From: Pedobacter steynii
GTDB lineage: Bacteria > Bacteroidota > Bacteroidia > Sphingobacteriales > Sphingobacteriaceae
Length of the DNA: 64,000 nt
Direction: 5' to 3'
Assembly: GCF_900103665.1 (NCBI RefSeq)
Contig: NZ_FNGY01000007.1
Span: forward strand, 310,001-374,000
Shown here: positions 1 to 9,005 of the stretch, piece after piece
Position numbering within the stretch: the first letter of the stretch is position 1
Layout of the letters: the number at the start of each line of letters is the position of its first letter
Translations under genes and position numbers: made by a program
The notes under the pieces: generated by a model
Told to the model about the DNA's origin: nothing
The model's input: only the letters and a program-made list of their open reading frames with translations
Database searches by the model: none

Positions 1-1482
1 AAATATGATTTCAACCTTGCCGGACTGGCCTTAAATTATGCCGCTACAGGAACTTATCCCAAAGGAAATGTAGTGATCAGCAGGTTGAATAGCCTTCCTT
101 TTAACCTGTCGGCCAACACCAATACATTGGATTCCAAATACTGGATCATCAGAAACTATGGAGATATTACAGCGAGCGCTCTTGAAAGTGCGGAATTGTC
201 CGGCGTTGTCAACAGCAGCGTAAACCTGAACCTTCATCAACGCGGCTTCAATCAAAGCGGAGATTGGAGTACGGGAATTCAGGGAAGCAGCCAAACAGGC
301 TTCAGCAGCTTCTCTGCAGGAACTGCTGACCTTAGAAACAGTCAGATCATCATCGATAGTAAAGCAAATACCGCACCGTTGATCGCTTTCAGCAGTCCTT
401 CGAACAATGGCAGTTATAAAACCACAGATACGATAAAAATGACAGGAACCGCGACAGATCCGGATGGACTGGCACCGGTAGTAGAGTTGTACAATGGCCC
501 GGCAAAACTCAGCACCCTCAGCGGGCCTTCGTTCAGCTACAACCTTGGACCACTTTCTGACGGAACTTATCAGCTGCTGGCCAAAGCCATAGATAAAGCA
601 GGACTGACGACAACAGATACGGTCTCGGTTACTGTTAAGACCAACACCAATCCGCTGATTGCTTTAACCTCACCTGCACAAAGCACTGTGTTTGACACCT
701 CACAACCTATTCTTTTGAAGGCAGAAGCCAGTGATAACGACGGAACTATTGCCTTGGTTGAATTCTATGATGGAACCCTGAAAATCGGAGAAAGCAATAC
801 CTTGCCGTATCAGTTCAACTGGACCGGAACAACGGTTGGCAATCATCAGCTGACTGCAAAGGCGAGAGATAACAATGGAGGAGAAAGTAATTCCGAAATA
901 CTTGTCCTTCAGGTAACACCGGTAAATGCTCCACCTGCGGTAGCGATCATCAGTCCTGAAAACGGAAGCCTTTTTAATCCAAACAAAAAGGTGACCATCA
1001 CTGCCCAGGCTACGGATTCAGATGGCGCTGTTACCAGGGTAGAATTCTTTGAAAGGTCTGCTAAAATTGCAACGCTGACCACTCCACCTTACACTTTTAA
1101 CTGGCAGCCAAAAGATCCGGGTACTTATTATATGAGCGCTGTCGCTACGGACGACAAAGGATTAACAAATACCTCAGCTACAGTAATCGTTAACCTCGAG
1201 AAGAAGAAAGATGCCATTCAGCCTTCAAATATCATTACGCCAAATGGAGATGGCAGAAATGATAAATGGATCATTGAAGACATTGCTAACTTCCCGAACA
1301 ATAAGGTTACCGTTTTCAGTAAAAAAGGAAGAATAGTGTTTAGTACCAGAAATTACTCCAATGATTCTAATTATTGGGAAGGATTATTCGATGGAAGTCC
1401 ACTATTGGAGGATACCTATTTCTACACCATTGACATCGGCGCAAAACAAGCCTATACGGGTTTTATCACCCTGATCAGATAA
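1..1482 (+). CDS. Secreted Ig-repeat protein with gliding-type (CHU_C) sorting domain, 5'-truncated
   Basis: The reading frame is open from base 1, so the N-terminus lies outside the window; 493 codons are visible. Residues of about 124-213, 215-307 and 309-402 form three bacterial Ig-like repeats, each starting near a hydrophobic-P-T/S-S-P motif and carrying a D-x-D-G turn (DPDG, DNDG, DSDG) and a VEFY/VEFF strand. From about residue 405 there is a gliding-motility-associated C-terminal domain (ITPNGDGRND, then a GTYxY-like strand ending FITLIR), the type B sorting signal of the type IX secretion system. The protein is therefore probably secreted through T9SS to the surface or medium. The missing N-terminal part would define its function (adhesin or polysaccharide-active protein). 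A convergent terminator hairpin follows the stop. Confidence 0.85.
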   Translation, partial: KYDFNLAGLALNYAATGTYPKGNVVISRLNSLPFNLSANTNTLDSKYWIIRNYGDITASALESAELSGVVNSSVNLNLHQRGFNQSGDWSTGIQGSSQTGFSSFSAGTADLRNSQIIIDSKANTAPLIAFSSPSNNGSYKTTDTIKMTGTATDPDGLAPVVELYNGPAKLSTLSGPSFSYNLGPLSDGTYQLLAKAIDKAGLTTTDTVSVTVKTNTNPLIALTSPAQSTVFDTSQPILLKAEASDNDGTIALVEFYDGTLKIGESNTLPYQFNWTGTTVGNHQLTAKARDNNGGESNSEILVLQVTPVNAPPAVAIISPENGSLFNPNKKVTITAQATDSDGAVTRVEFFERSAKIATLTTPPYTFNWQPKDPGTYYMSAVATDDKGLTNTSATVIVNLEKKKDAIQPSNIITPNGDGRNDKWIIEDIANFPNNKVTVFSKKGRIVFSTRNYSNDSNYWEGLFDGSPLLEDTYFYTIDIGAKQAYTGFITLIR

Positions 1483-1489
1483 TGGTTTT

Positions 1490-1523
1490 ATTTACCGGAT
1501 GTCTTTGGGGGCATCCGGTAAAT
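1490..1523. terminator. Bidirectional terminator hairpin
   Basis: A perfect 12-bp stem (ATTTACCGGATG with CATCCGGTAAAT) closes a 10-nt loop between two convergent genes. AT-rich tracts flank both sides, so it can serve both strands. Confidence 0.75.
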
Positions 1524-1527
1524 AATT

Positions 1528-2916
1528 TTAATAAGCGTTACTTCTTATTGCTTCTACGTCCTCTACAGAGATCGCCAGGTCTTTACCCAGCTTACGGGAA
1601 CCTTCATTGGTGATGACATAGTCGTCTTCTACCCTAATCCCACCAAAGTTTCTATACGCTTCCACTTTATCGTAATTGATATATTCTGAAAGGTGATTGC
1701 TTTCTTTCCACTGATCGATCAGTTCCGGAATAAAGTAAAGTCCAGGTTCTACAGTCAATACATAACCTGCTTCCAAAGCTTTTCCCAGCCTCAGTGATTT
1801 CAGTCCGAATTGCGTGGTGTTCTTTTTCAATTCGTCAGTATATCCTACATATTGTTCGCCAAGGTTCTCCATGTCGTGAACATCGAGTCCCATCATGTGG
1901 CCGGTACCACATTGGAAAAACAGCGTATGCGCACCCTGAGCTACCGCATCTTCCAGATTACCTTTCATGAGGCCCAAAGATTTTAATCCTTCCGCAAGGC
2001 TGAGGCAGGACCTGTTATGGATATCGAGGTAACGGACTCCAGGTTTCAGGGCTTTTACCCCTTCCTGATAAGCATTTAACACAATATTATAGGCTTCTTT
2101 TTGTGCGGAAAGGAATTTCTTTCCTGCCGGATAAGTACGGGTAAGATCGCCTGCATAACCCATTGGCGTTTCTGCTCCTGAATCGTTGAGCACCATGTCT
2201 CCTTCTTTTAAAATGTTCCCATGGTGATGGTTGTGCAGAATCTGTCCCTTAACCGTCAAAATAATCGGGTAAGACAGTTGTCCGCCTGATTTTAGCGCCA
2301 CCTGATGAACAGCAGCTGCGATTTCATTTTCTGACATCCCCGGTCTTGCGATCTGCATTGCCATCAGGTGCATATCAGCTGAGATATCAGAAGCTTTATC
2401 CAGCTCCACCAGCTCTACTGCTGACTTTATAGAACGCTGTGCCACAACGGCTTTAATGAAGGGTACAGAAACCGCTTCGCTAAGCTCGCTTTGTTTAAGG
2501 TCCAGCAAGTCTGCCAGTTTGATTTTGGCTTCGGCGCGATATGGCGGTAAGAAATGAACTTTTCTTTTATTTTTGGCAAGGTAGCTTTCGAGTGCTGAAG
2601 AAGGAGAAACGATGGCTATTCCGGCATCATCTGCTTTCGCGCGAAGCGTCTTTTGTCTGCCCATCCATACAATAGCATCCATGCTCATCTCATCCCCAAA
2701 AAGAATCACTTTATCTTCATCAATATCGATGATGGCGTTTAATCCCGGTTCCTGGATTCCAAAGTAATAAAGAAAAGTACTGTCTTGTCTGAAATGATAG
2801 GTGTTGTCAAAGAAGTTCATCGGGCTCTCTTCATTGCCTAAAAAGAGCAGGATTCCATTGTTGAATTCTCCGGCCAGTTGTTTTCTTCTTTCTATATATT
2901 CGTTTTTATGAAACAT
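1528..2916 (-). CDS. Xaa-Pro aminopeptidase (M24B, PepP-like)
   Basis: This is a 462-residue cytosolic metallopeptidase that removes N-terminal residues preceding proline. An AMP_N-type N-terminal domain (about 1-140) is followed by a pita-bread catalytic domain. The five expected metal ligands are visible: D245 (NDSGAE), D257 (GDLTRT), H340 (GTGHMMGLDVHD), E390 (TVEPGLYF) and E430 (RVEDDYV). The length is normal for bacterial PepP. It has no signal peptide and stands alone as a single transcription unit, divergent from the barrel gene at 3197 and convergent with the Ig-repeat gene. The family assignment is secure; the exact peptide preference is not known. Confidence 0.93.
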   Translation of the reverse strand: MFHKNEYIERRKQLAGEFNNGILLFLGNEESPMNFFDNTYHFRQDSTFLYYFGIQEPGLNAIIDIDEDKVILFGDEMSMDAIVWMGRQKTLRAKADDAGIAIVSPSSALESYLAKNKRKVHFLPPYRAEAKIKLADLLDLKQSELSEAVSVPFIKAVVAQRSIKSAVELVELDKASDISADMHLMAMQIARPGMSENEIAAAVHQVALKSGGQLSYPIILTVKGQILHNHHHGNILKEGDMVLNDSGAETPMGYAGDLTRTYPAGKKFLSAQKEAYNIVLNAYQEGVKALKPGVRYLDIHNRSCLSLAEGLKSLGLMKGNLEDAVAQGAHTLFFQCGTGHMMGLDVHDMENLGEQYVGYTDELKKNTTQFGLKSLRLGKALEAGYVLTVEPGLYFIPELIDQWKESNHLSEYINYDKVEAYRNFGGIRVEDDYVITNEGSRKLGKDLAISVEDVEAIRSNAY

Positions 2917-3072
2917 ATGTGATGATTTTAAGGTGTTGTCTCAAAGTTAGAAAAAGTTCATGTTGTTAGCAGAGGTTCTGAATTTTTCCTTGTTTCTTAT
3001 TCCGGGGATATCTTTGTCTGATTCAGGAGTTCCCACTTATTGATATTACCCATCTTATTTATTAATAATACC

Positions 3073-3105
3073 TGGAAACCAGTATAAAAAACTACTGGTT
3101 TTCCA
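3073..3105. promoter_or_regulatory. Inverted repeat upstream of the barrel promoter
   Basis: TGGAAACCAGTA and TACTGGTTTTCCA pair with a single-base bulge around an 8-nt A-rich centre. The repeat lies in the divergent intergenic region directly upstream of the -33 box of the 3197 gene, so it is a candidate operator. It could also be a terminator-like hairpin. Confidence 0.4.
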
Positions 3106-3108
3106 CGA

Positions 3109-3139
3109 TTGCAAGTCAGCAGTTGCATTTTTAGCTTTG
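3109..3139 (+). promoter_or_regulatory. Bacteroidota-type promoter for the 3197 gene
   Basis: A TTG -33 element (3109-3111) is followed after 20 bp by TAGCTTTG (3132-3139), which matches the TAnnTTTG -7 consensus exactly. The start codon is about 57 bp downstream. Confidence 0.55.
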
Positions 3140-3196
3140 TCGGAATTAAACACCCTTATCCCCCTTTTATCTTAAAAAACATTAAACAAATACATT

Positions 3197-3682
3197 ATGA
3201 TCATTAGAAAACTACTTTTTTCTTTTACCGCGGTTGCGGCATTATTTACAATGAATGTCAGCAATGCAAATGCTCAGGATTACAAACATGCAATTGGTGG
3301 CCGTTTTGGTAACGCCAATGGTGTAAGTTTTAAAACAGCGCTTAACAAAGGCGCAATGCTGGAGTTAATTGGAAACTTTAGAAGCAATAGCGGTGTAACT
3401 TATATGAATCTGACTGGTTTATACGAAGTTTACAACCCGATAAAAGGTGCGGATGGCCTTAACTGGTTCTATGGTGGTGGCGCAACAGTTGGTGCTTACA
3501 AAATAAAACATGGTGGTGGCAGCGATATATACTTGTCGGCGAATGGTGTTTTAGGATTGGATTACAAAATAAAAAATGCGCCGATTAACTTGTCGTTAGA
3601 CTGGATCCCTGCGCTGCAAATCACTCCTGATACTGAATTTTGGGGCGGTGATATCGGTTTAGGTGTCCGCTTCACTTTCTAA
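3197..3682 (+). CDS. Small outer-membrane beta-barrel protein
   Basis: This 161-residue protein has a Sec signal peptide (hydrophobic core about 7-20, cleavage near ANA-QD at 25-27). The mature part is rich in alternating polar/aromatic strands with Gly turns and ends in an aromatic strand, GVRFTF, typical of a C-terminal beta-strand recognised by the BAM complex. Its size fits an 8-stranded barrel. No catalytic motif is visible. It is monocistronic, with its own promoter upstream and a terminator downstream. The function is unknown; small barrels of this kind are common in Bacteroidota envelopes. Confidence 0.75.
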   Translation: MIIRKLLFSFTAVAALFTMNVSNANAQDYKHAIGGRFGNANGVSFKTALNKGAMLELIGNFRSNSGVTYMNLTGLYEVYNPIKGADGLNWFYGGGATVGAYKIKHGGGSDIYLSANGVLGLDYKIKNAPINLSLDWIPALQITPDTEFWGGDIGLGVRFTF

Positions 3683-3706
3683 AGAAGATAGATTTACTTC
3701 AATTTC

Positions 3707-3746
3707 ATGTAGCTGGGATAATCACAATTATTCCAGCTATGTTTTT
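3707..3746 (+). terminator. Terminator after the barrel gene
   Basis: TAGCTGGGATAAT (3710-3722) pairs with ATTATTCCAGCTA (3727-3739) with one G-T pair and a 4-nt loop. It is followed by GTTTTTA. Confidence 0.7.
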
Positions 3747-3904
3747 ATAACAATGTTAACACCACCATCCCTAGCGCTCCTATGGTCATAATCAAAAGCC
3801 CGATGTAAGTATAGATTCCTTAAATCAATTCATCTAACAGGCTATTTTTAAACAAAAAAACAGATCTTTAAAAAACAAACGCTTAAAAGAGAAAAATGCA
3901 CTTA

Positions 3905-4786
3905 ATGAAGAAATTAGTTATAATCAGCAGTATTCTGCTCTTATTTTTATCCAGCTGTTCAGAAAAAATTGACGGCAGTTCTGAGGAAAAGTTCAAAGCC
4001 TCTGCTAAAAAAATAAAAAGTAAGCTTAGTACAGAAGATCAAAACAGATTTGAAGTCGCTTTAAGGGTCATCACCGCATCAGCTATGAAACATAAATTTG
4101 ATCATCCAGAGGAAGATAAGAACAAATCTTTTAATGAAATTACCCTGGAGATGGTGAATGGTAAAAGTTACGATAATGTAGTTGATATAGCAGAACAATA
4201 CCTGGCAGAGGGCCATAAAATGGAAATTGCTGGTTTGAAAAAAGATATGGCCGATCTTGCCGGCAGAAAGGCTCAGGAAGTTGCGTTAAAAAAAGAATTA
4301 GATATGTTGAAAGGGACCCTGGTTAAAATTGACCTGGTGAACGGAGAACCTACTATTTTTGCTGAATTTAAAAACCTATCAAAGGATACACTCTATCGGT
4401 TTACTTGTTCGGTATTTTTAAAAACAGATTCTGGAAAGTTCCTGACCTCGTCTTCGTCCAATTCACATACTGGTAAAACAAGTGCTAACGGAACTGTTAA
4501 TCCCAATGATACCTTTATTGCCACGGCAGGGATAGGACAGCTCATCATGCGGGATTATCCTCATGTTCCATGGAAAACCATGAAATATCCAGTTAAAGAC
4601 CTAACCCGGTATCATCTGGTTGCTGGTGGAATTACCAAACAATTGCGTATGTATGAACGGGAGCATGACCTATCTTCAGTGAAATGGGATTACTGGGATG
4701 AAATGAATTTCGTGAAGATGACAGCTTTAATCAAAAAACGGGAAGCCCAAAAACCAACGCTTGATGACCTCGAGCTCAGCAAATAA
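3905..4786 (+). CDS. DUF6694-like lipoprotein
   Basis: This is a 293-residue lipoprotein. I chose the ATG at 3905 because it gives a canonical MKKLV signal with the lipobox LSSC (Cys 18); an in-frame ATG lies 9 bp upstream at 3896. The segment after the lipobox (IDGSSEEKFKAS, then SKLSTEDQNRF) resembles the N-terminal domain of DUF6694-family lipoproteins, roughly residues 18-105, followed by a Lys/Glu-rich helical stretch. The C-terminal half looks beta-rich and folds over a conserved-looking NLSKDTLYRF segment. It is probably anchored in the inner or outer membrane facing the periplasm. No enzymatic motif is seen. The family name rests on pattern memory only. Confidence 0.7.
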   Translation: MKKLVIISSILLLFLSSCSEKIDGSSEEKFKASAKKIKSKLSTEDQNRFEVALRVITASAMKHKFDHPEEDKNKSFNEITLEMVNGKSYDNVVDIAEQYLAEGHKMEIAGLKKDMADLAGRKAQEVALKKELDMLKGTLVKIDLVNGEPTIFAEFKNLSKDTLYRFTCSVFLKTDSGKFLTSSSSNSHTGKTSANGTVNPNDTFIATAGIGQLIMRDYPHVPWKTMKYPVKDLTRYHLVAGGITKQLRMYEREHDLSSVKWDYWDEMNFVKMTALIKKREAQKPTLDDLELSK

Positions 4787-5017
4787 AACACAGTTAAAAA
4801 GCAGAGCGTAATTATAGTGGTTGAATTATATCCACTAAGCCCATATACTGATTGTGAGGAGATAGTTTGTGCACATAGGTGCAAATATAGCTCATTTGAG
4901 AAAAAAGAGGTTATTAATTTCCCCCAATGCCATTGCAATTAAGTAATTATAAATAATGGTACTGTTTTTGCAGGATAAGGAAAATCATTCTATTCAAAAA
5001 AAGGACAGCTAATTATT

Positions 5018-5572
5018 ATGATGCAACGCCCGCTCAAACTATATCATACAAAAATCATCTTTAAGGCAGCCGTCGTCATTTTAATGCTTTTTTCACTATC
5101 CTCTTGCAAGGGAGGACGTCCGGATTCTAAAAACAACCAGGATACCATTCAAAAAGATAGTTCCATTGTTCAGAGAGATAGTACAACTAAAGCTCAGACC
5201 AGGCCTCAGCCTGTTGCGGAAACAGTCCACCTTCCTGAATCTTTTTACAAAGACATCCAGTTGATGGCAACAGATATTGTCAGGGTGAAGTTTTTAAAGG
5301 TCGATACTTTTAAATACAATGTAAAAGTCTACAGAACACAAGTATTGAAAGTATATAAAGGAAAGCTAAAAACAGCACAATTCCTTGATTATGCGGGGAG
5401 GTCAGAAAGAAACTTTGGCAGCAATCCAACAGATACGGTTATTGTTTTCCTTTACCACCATAAAAAACCACTTGAACATTTTGAAGACAAGAACCTGCGT
5501 TACAGTGTCGTGGAGGATAATGCGACCGTGGATAACTCAAAGTATATCGATAGTTTATTAAAAAAACGCTAA
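5018..5572 (+). CDS. Lipoprotein coupled to the Tae4-like amidase (possible immunity protein)
   Basis: This 184-residue protein has a lipoprotein signal (hydrophobic core about 16-27, lipobox SLSSC, Cys 30). A Thr/Gln/Ser-rich linker with repeated DS pairs follows (about 31-70), then a compact mixed alpha/beta domain (about 72-184) with the pattern ATDIVRVKFLKVD...VLKVYKGKL, faintly like TIMP/NTR-type beta-barrels. Its stop codon is separated by one base from the start of the amidase gene at 5574, so the two genes are certainly co-transcribed and probably translationally coupled. A periplasmic lipoprotein beside a peptidoglycan amidase would fit an immunity or regulator role; that is inference from context alone. 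Confidence 0.7.
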   Translation: MMQRPLKLYHTKIIFKAAVVILMLFSLSSCKGGRPDSKNNQDTIQKDSSIVQRDSTTKAQTRPQPVAETVHLPESFYKDIQLMATDIVRVKFLKVDTFKYNVKVYRTQVLKVYKGKLKTAQFLDYAGRSERNFGSNPTDTVIVFLYHHKKPLEHFEDKNLRYSVVEDNATVDNSKYIDSLLKKR

Positions 5573-5573
5573 A

Positions 5574-6200
5574 ATGGGCATCTCTCTTCCTCCATTCTCA
5601 GAATTACGTGTCAACTATCCTGTGATCGAGCATCAGGCCCTATTAAGTTCAATCGGTGGCGGGGTTAATTCCGTATTAATGGACAATGGCTGTGTGATCA
5701 GAATGAGTAAAGCATTCAATTATCTCGGGGATCCACCTATTCCCTTTGATCAATGGCCTACACCTTCATGGAAGGTAATTCCAAAATCGATTAATTTTGA
5801 TGAACTCAGGAAAGCTAAGATCCAGAGGGATAACTTGCATAGCATTCCAAGAACATATAAATATGTGAATACCTTTGAGACCACCTATGGGGCGGACAAA
5901 AAGCGCTATTGTTTTCGGGTAAATGAATTCTTCGACTATATGAACCACAAATACAAGCAACCGGATCATAAAATACTTCTGGAACCACGTCAGACCATGC
6001 TAACTGTCGGACAAATTAGTCAACTCAAAAGGACGATTTATGGAAAAACAGGAATCATATGTTTCAAGGCAAAATTTGGAGCAGACAGACCGGGGTCAGC
6101 AGCATCAGGACATTTTACATTATGGGATGGTAATGTCTGTCTGTATGGCGATTATTTTCAGGACACAAGGACCTATGCCATTTATTTCTGGACCTGCTAA
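5574..6200 (+). CDS. Tae4-family peptidoglycan amidase effector-like protein
   Basis: This 208-residue protein carries the hallmarks of type VI amidase effector 4, an NlpC/P60-like DL-endopeptidase that cleaves the D-Glu-mDAP bond of peptidoglycan. The catalytic Cys lies in DNGCVIRMSKAFN (Cys 40, matching the family N-x-C-A-I-R-M-S motif), and the His in ASGHFTLWDG (His 180, with D185 following). It has no signal peptide, as expected for a cargo protein delivered by a secretion machine rather than Sec. Family members are typically somewhat shorter; the extra length lies in the middle (about 60-140). It starts 1 bp after the upstream lipoprotein. No T6SS structural genes are present in this window, so the delivery route is unknown. 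Confidence 0.8.
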   Translation: MGISLPPFSELRVNYPVIEHQALLSSIGGGVNSVLMDNGCVIRMSKAFNYLGDPPIPFDQWPTPSWKVIPKSINFDELRKAKIQRDNLHSIPRTYKYVNTFETTYGADKKRYCFRVNEFFDYMNHKYKQPDHKILLEPRQTMLTVGQISQLKRTIYGKTGIICFKAKFGADRPGSAASGHFTLWDGNVCLYGDYFQDTRTYAIYFWTC

Positions 6201-6407
6201 TACAAGGCTTTCCATCTGATTCCCCGAGTATCGCCTCAATACCTACCTTTTGAATCTCATCCGATGAAATTCTTAATTCATAGCAACTACCCATACTTTT
6301 TTATTATAATTGATATATAGTTATTAACCGGCACTAAATAAACTTATTTATTCCTGAACGACAAGACACTTCTCGTCTACCTGAATAAATAAAACAAAAC
6401 TAACGCA

Positions 6408-7532
6408 ATGTTTATCAAAAAACCTCAAAACAAACACCTCTTCCTTGTCGCCCTTATTTTGATTATCGGAAGCATAGCTTCCTGTAAAGTCGCCCGCTTT
6501 GTTTATTACAATTTTGCTGACATCGGGGATCATAAAAAATTCCCTTCCCGGCAATTGCATAATGATGGTCCAAAATTCGTTTTCCATCAGACAGAAATGG
6601 GAAAATTTCCGAAAAACATCAAGATCTACGAACAAGGAGAAGTTCCTTTTGATCAATACCTGGAGGACAACAATACTGTCGCTTTTATGATCATTAAAAA
6701 TGACACCATTCAATATGAGAAATATTTCAAAGGTTATGATCAGGCAGCCATTGTCCCCTCCTTTTCTATGGCGAAATCTGTGCTCTCTATCCTGATCGGT
6801 TGTGCGATTGATGATGGCCTGATTAAATCTGTTGAGGAGCCGGTTACCAATTACATTCCTGAATTAAAAGAAAATGGTTTTGATAAAGTCACACTGGAAC
6901 ATCTCTTACAGATGACCTCAGGTCTGGAATTTAATGAAGGTTATGGCAACCCTTTTGGAGAAGTAGCCACCTTTTATTATGGCACCAACCTGAGAAAAGC
7001 GACCACCAACCTGAAATTAAAAAGAGCCCCGGGAACAGCATTCGAATATGTGAGTGGCAACCCTCAGATTCTCGGACTGGTATTGGAAAGGGCATTAAAA
7101 ACAAAAACCATCACCGCATACCTTCAGGAGAAACTATGGCAACCGCTAGGAATGGAGTATGATGCCAGCTGGAGTCTGGACAAAAAGAAAAACGGACTGG
7201 AAAAAACCTTCTGCTGCATCAACGCCAGGGCCAGAGATTTTGCTAAAATTGGCAGGCTTTACCTGAATAAAGGAAATTGGAACGGCCGGCAGATCGTATC
7301 TGAAAGCTGGGTGAAGCAATCCACCAAAATAGACACCAGCAGAGGAAGCGCTTCGTATTATCAGTATCAATGGTGGCTTCCTACGAAGAAAGGTGATTTT
7401 ATGGCGGCAGGAATTTTGGGACAGTACATCTATGTCAATCCGGCAAAAAATCTGATCATTGTGAGGTTAGGAAAAAATAAAGGAAAGGCCGATTGGCAAG
7501 GTACTTTTATCAAATTGGCTTCTACCTATTAA
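6408..7532 (+). CDS. Serine hydrolase, class C beta-lactamase fold, lipoprotein
   Basis: This 374-residue protein belongs to the beta-lactamase/penicillin-binding-protein-like superfamily (PF00144). It has a lipobox (SIASC, Cys 26), the catalytic SxxK motif SMAK (Ser 120, Lys 123), and a YVSGN segment (about 211) at the place of the YxN motif. The C-terminal GILGQYIYVNPAKNLIIVRLG strand resembles the region of the KTG/HxG box of esterase-type members. Such Bacteroidota proteins are usually esterases or D-amino peptidases rather than true beta-lactamases. It is envelope-anchored, monocistronic, and ended by a strong hairpin shared with the opposite gene. Confidence 0.87.
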   Translation: MFIKKPQNKHLFLVALILIIGSIASCKVARFVYYNFADIGDHKKFPSRQLHNDGPKFVFHQTEMGKFPKNIKIYEQGEVPFDQYLEDNNTVAFMIIKNDTIQYEKYFKGYDQAAIVPSFSMAKSVLSILIGCAIDDGLIKSVEEPVTNYIPELKENGFDKVTLEHLLQMTSGLEFNEGYGNPFGEVATFYYGTNLRKATTNLKLKRAPGTAFEYVSGNPQILGLVLERALKTKTITAYLQEKLWQPLGMEYDASWSLDKKKNGLEKTFCCINARARDFAKIGRLYLNKGNWNGRQIVSESWVKQSTKIDTSRGSASYYQYQWWLPTKKGDFMAAGILGQYIYVNPAKNLIIVRLGKNKGKADWQGTFIKLASTY

Positions 7533-7537
7533 TCAGT

Positions 7538-7563
7538 CCTGCACCCTTGATAAAGGGTGCAGG
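7538..7563. terminator. Bidirectional terminator hairpin
   Basis: A perfect 11-bp GC-rich stem (CCTGCACCCTT with AAGGGTGCAGG) has a GATA loop and sits between convergent genes ending at 7532 and 7599. Confidence 0.8.
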
Positions 7564-7598
7564 CTACACCAGTTAAATATTAAATTGGAGTTGTTTGC

Positions 7599-7940
7599 TT
7601 ATTTATCTTTCAATAATTTGAAAGAAGTGGCTTTAAATCTGCCATCAACAACCTTTCCTGTTACTTCTGCTTTTCTGATCTTGTTGCAAAAGCCATCTTT
7701 GGCATGGGCATCACCATGGTCATCAATGCTTGTTCCATCCACAAAATAAGCATGGCCGTTTATGCGCACTGCAAGGTCACATTCTTTTCCTTCCAGGCCA
7801 AACTTACATTCTCCGCAGGCAGTCTCCACCACCTGAGGCTTTTGTTTACTGGCAACAACAGTTTCTTTTTTTACTTTTTCCTGCGCCTGAACAGCAATTG
7901 CAAAACAGGCAAAAAACACGAGTGTAATCAGCTTCTTCAT
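7599..7940 (-). CDS. DUF6370 family secreted small protein
   Basis: This 113-residue protein has a Sec signal peptide (about 1-19, cleavage at VQAQ). Residues 40-112 match the Bacteroidota family DUF6370: a TACGECKFG cysteine pair, ECDLAVRI, AYFVDGTSIDDHGDAHAKDGFCN and a final KATSFKLL strand. Four conserved Cys and the His/Asp-rich HGDAHAKD segment suggest a disulfide-bonded or metal-binding periplasmic domain; no function is established. It is monocistronic. Confidence 0.8.
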   Translation of the reverse strand: MKKLITLVFFACFAIAVQAQEKVKKETVVASKQKPQVVETACGECKFGLEGKECDLAVRINGHAYFVDGTSIDDHGDAHAKDGFCNKIRKAEVTGKVVDGRFKATSFKLLKDK

Positions 7941-8048
7941 GGTTATTAAATTTTCTATAATATTAAGAATAATTCTTTCAATAATCCGAAACAGGAAGGC
8001 TTATTTTTTCATTTCAAAACGGCATGCTGATGGTGACCTTCTCCAACT

Positions 8049-8984
8049 TTATCTAAATGATTTCGGCGTCCCTTGCATTTGCCTGCGGAAAAAGATATTG
8101 AAGTTGGCCGGGTACTCGAAACCAAGGCAATAAGCAATCTGGGCAATATTCCATTCCGTATGCTTCAATAAAGCCACAGCTTCGGTCGCAATTCTTTTGG
8201 AAATGTGTTCAGACGTTGTTCTTCCCGTCACTTCTTTTACCGCATGGTTCAAATGGTTCACATGTACGGAAAGTTTATGCGCAAAATCATGAGCCGTTTT
8301 GAGCTCCAGAATATGATCTGTGGAGCCAATGGGAAACTGCCGCTCTAACAACTCCAGAAAAAGGGAGGTTAGTCTTACTGATGCATTATTTTCTTTGAAA
8401 TAAGTATCTGCAGGCCTTACTTTTAACGCTTCATGAACGATAAGGTGAATATAATTGCGCAGCATTTCATATTTATGAATATAGTCTCCGTCTAACTCTC
8501 CCATCATTTTCACAAAGATCTCCATAAAAGTCTTTTCCTGCTCCTCATTGATATTGATCATCGGGCAATCGTGAATTCTCCAAAGCAAAGATTCCCTCAG
8601 GCTCTCGTTTCTTTTATGAATGAAATTTTCCGTAAACAGGCAAAAATATCCCGATTGGGTATCAGAGGTACATTCCCATGCATATGGAATATTGGGGTTG
8701 GTAAACAACAGTGCCCTGCCGTTTACCTCTATCCGCTGATTTGGATAATGAAGAATTCCGGAGCCAATGATCAGGGAAATTTTATAGAAATCCCTGCGGT
8801 TATAGGGAGTTGGATGTAAGGTACAATGTGTAGATCTTTTGAACACACCAAAATGTCCGATATCACTCACCATCTCTAAATTGGGGATACTGATATCCGG
8901 ACGTATCACCCTCAGCCAGTCGTAGTAATCCTGTAAACTCTGCGTCTTATTCGCCAAGTGAAGATCTGGGTTCTTGGTTAACAT
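8049..8984 (-). CDS. AraC-family transcriptional regulator (efflux operon)
   Basis: This protein has 311 residues from the ATG at 8984; a GTG at 8996 would add four. The N-terminal half (about 30-170) has the cupin-like ligand/dimerisation fold of AraC proteins (HCTLHPTPYNRRDFYKIS, then GRALLFTNPNIPYAW). The C-terminal 100 residues hold two helix-turn-helix motifs, with the signature GFEYPANFNIFFRRQMQGTPKSFR at the very end. It begins about 20 bp after the adaptor gene on the same strand, so it is probably the last gene of the efflux operon and likely its local regulator. The ligand is unknown. Confidence 0.88.
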   Translation of the reverse strand: MLTKNPDLHLANKTQSLQDYYDWLRVIRPDISIPNLEMVSDIGHFGVFKRSTHCTLHPTPYNRRDFYKISLIIGSGILHYPNQRIEVNGRALLFTNPNIPYAWECTSDTQSGYFCLFTENFIHKRNESLRESLLWRIHDCPMININEEQEKTFMEIFVKMMGELDGDYIHKYEMLRNYIHLIVHEALKVRPADTYFKENNASVRLTSLFLELLERQFPIGSTDHILELKTAHDFAHKLSVHVNHLNHAVKEVTGRTTSEHISKRIATEAVALLKHTEWNIAQIAYCLGFEYPANFNIFFRRQMQGTPKSFR

Positions 8985-9005
8985 TACTTTAATCACTATA
9001 TAAAA

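Noticed and set aside
4690..4938. 82-codon minus-strand frame
   Set aside because: It overlaps the 3' end of the DUF6694-like gene and lacks any feature of a real protein.
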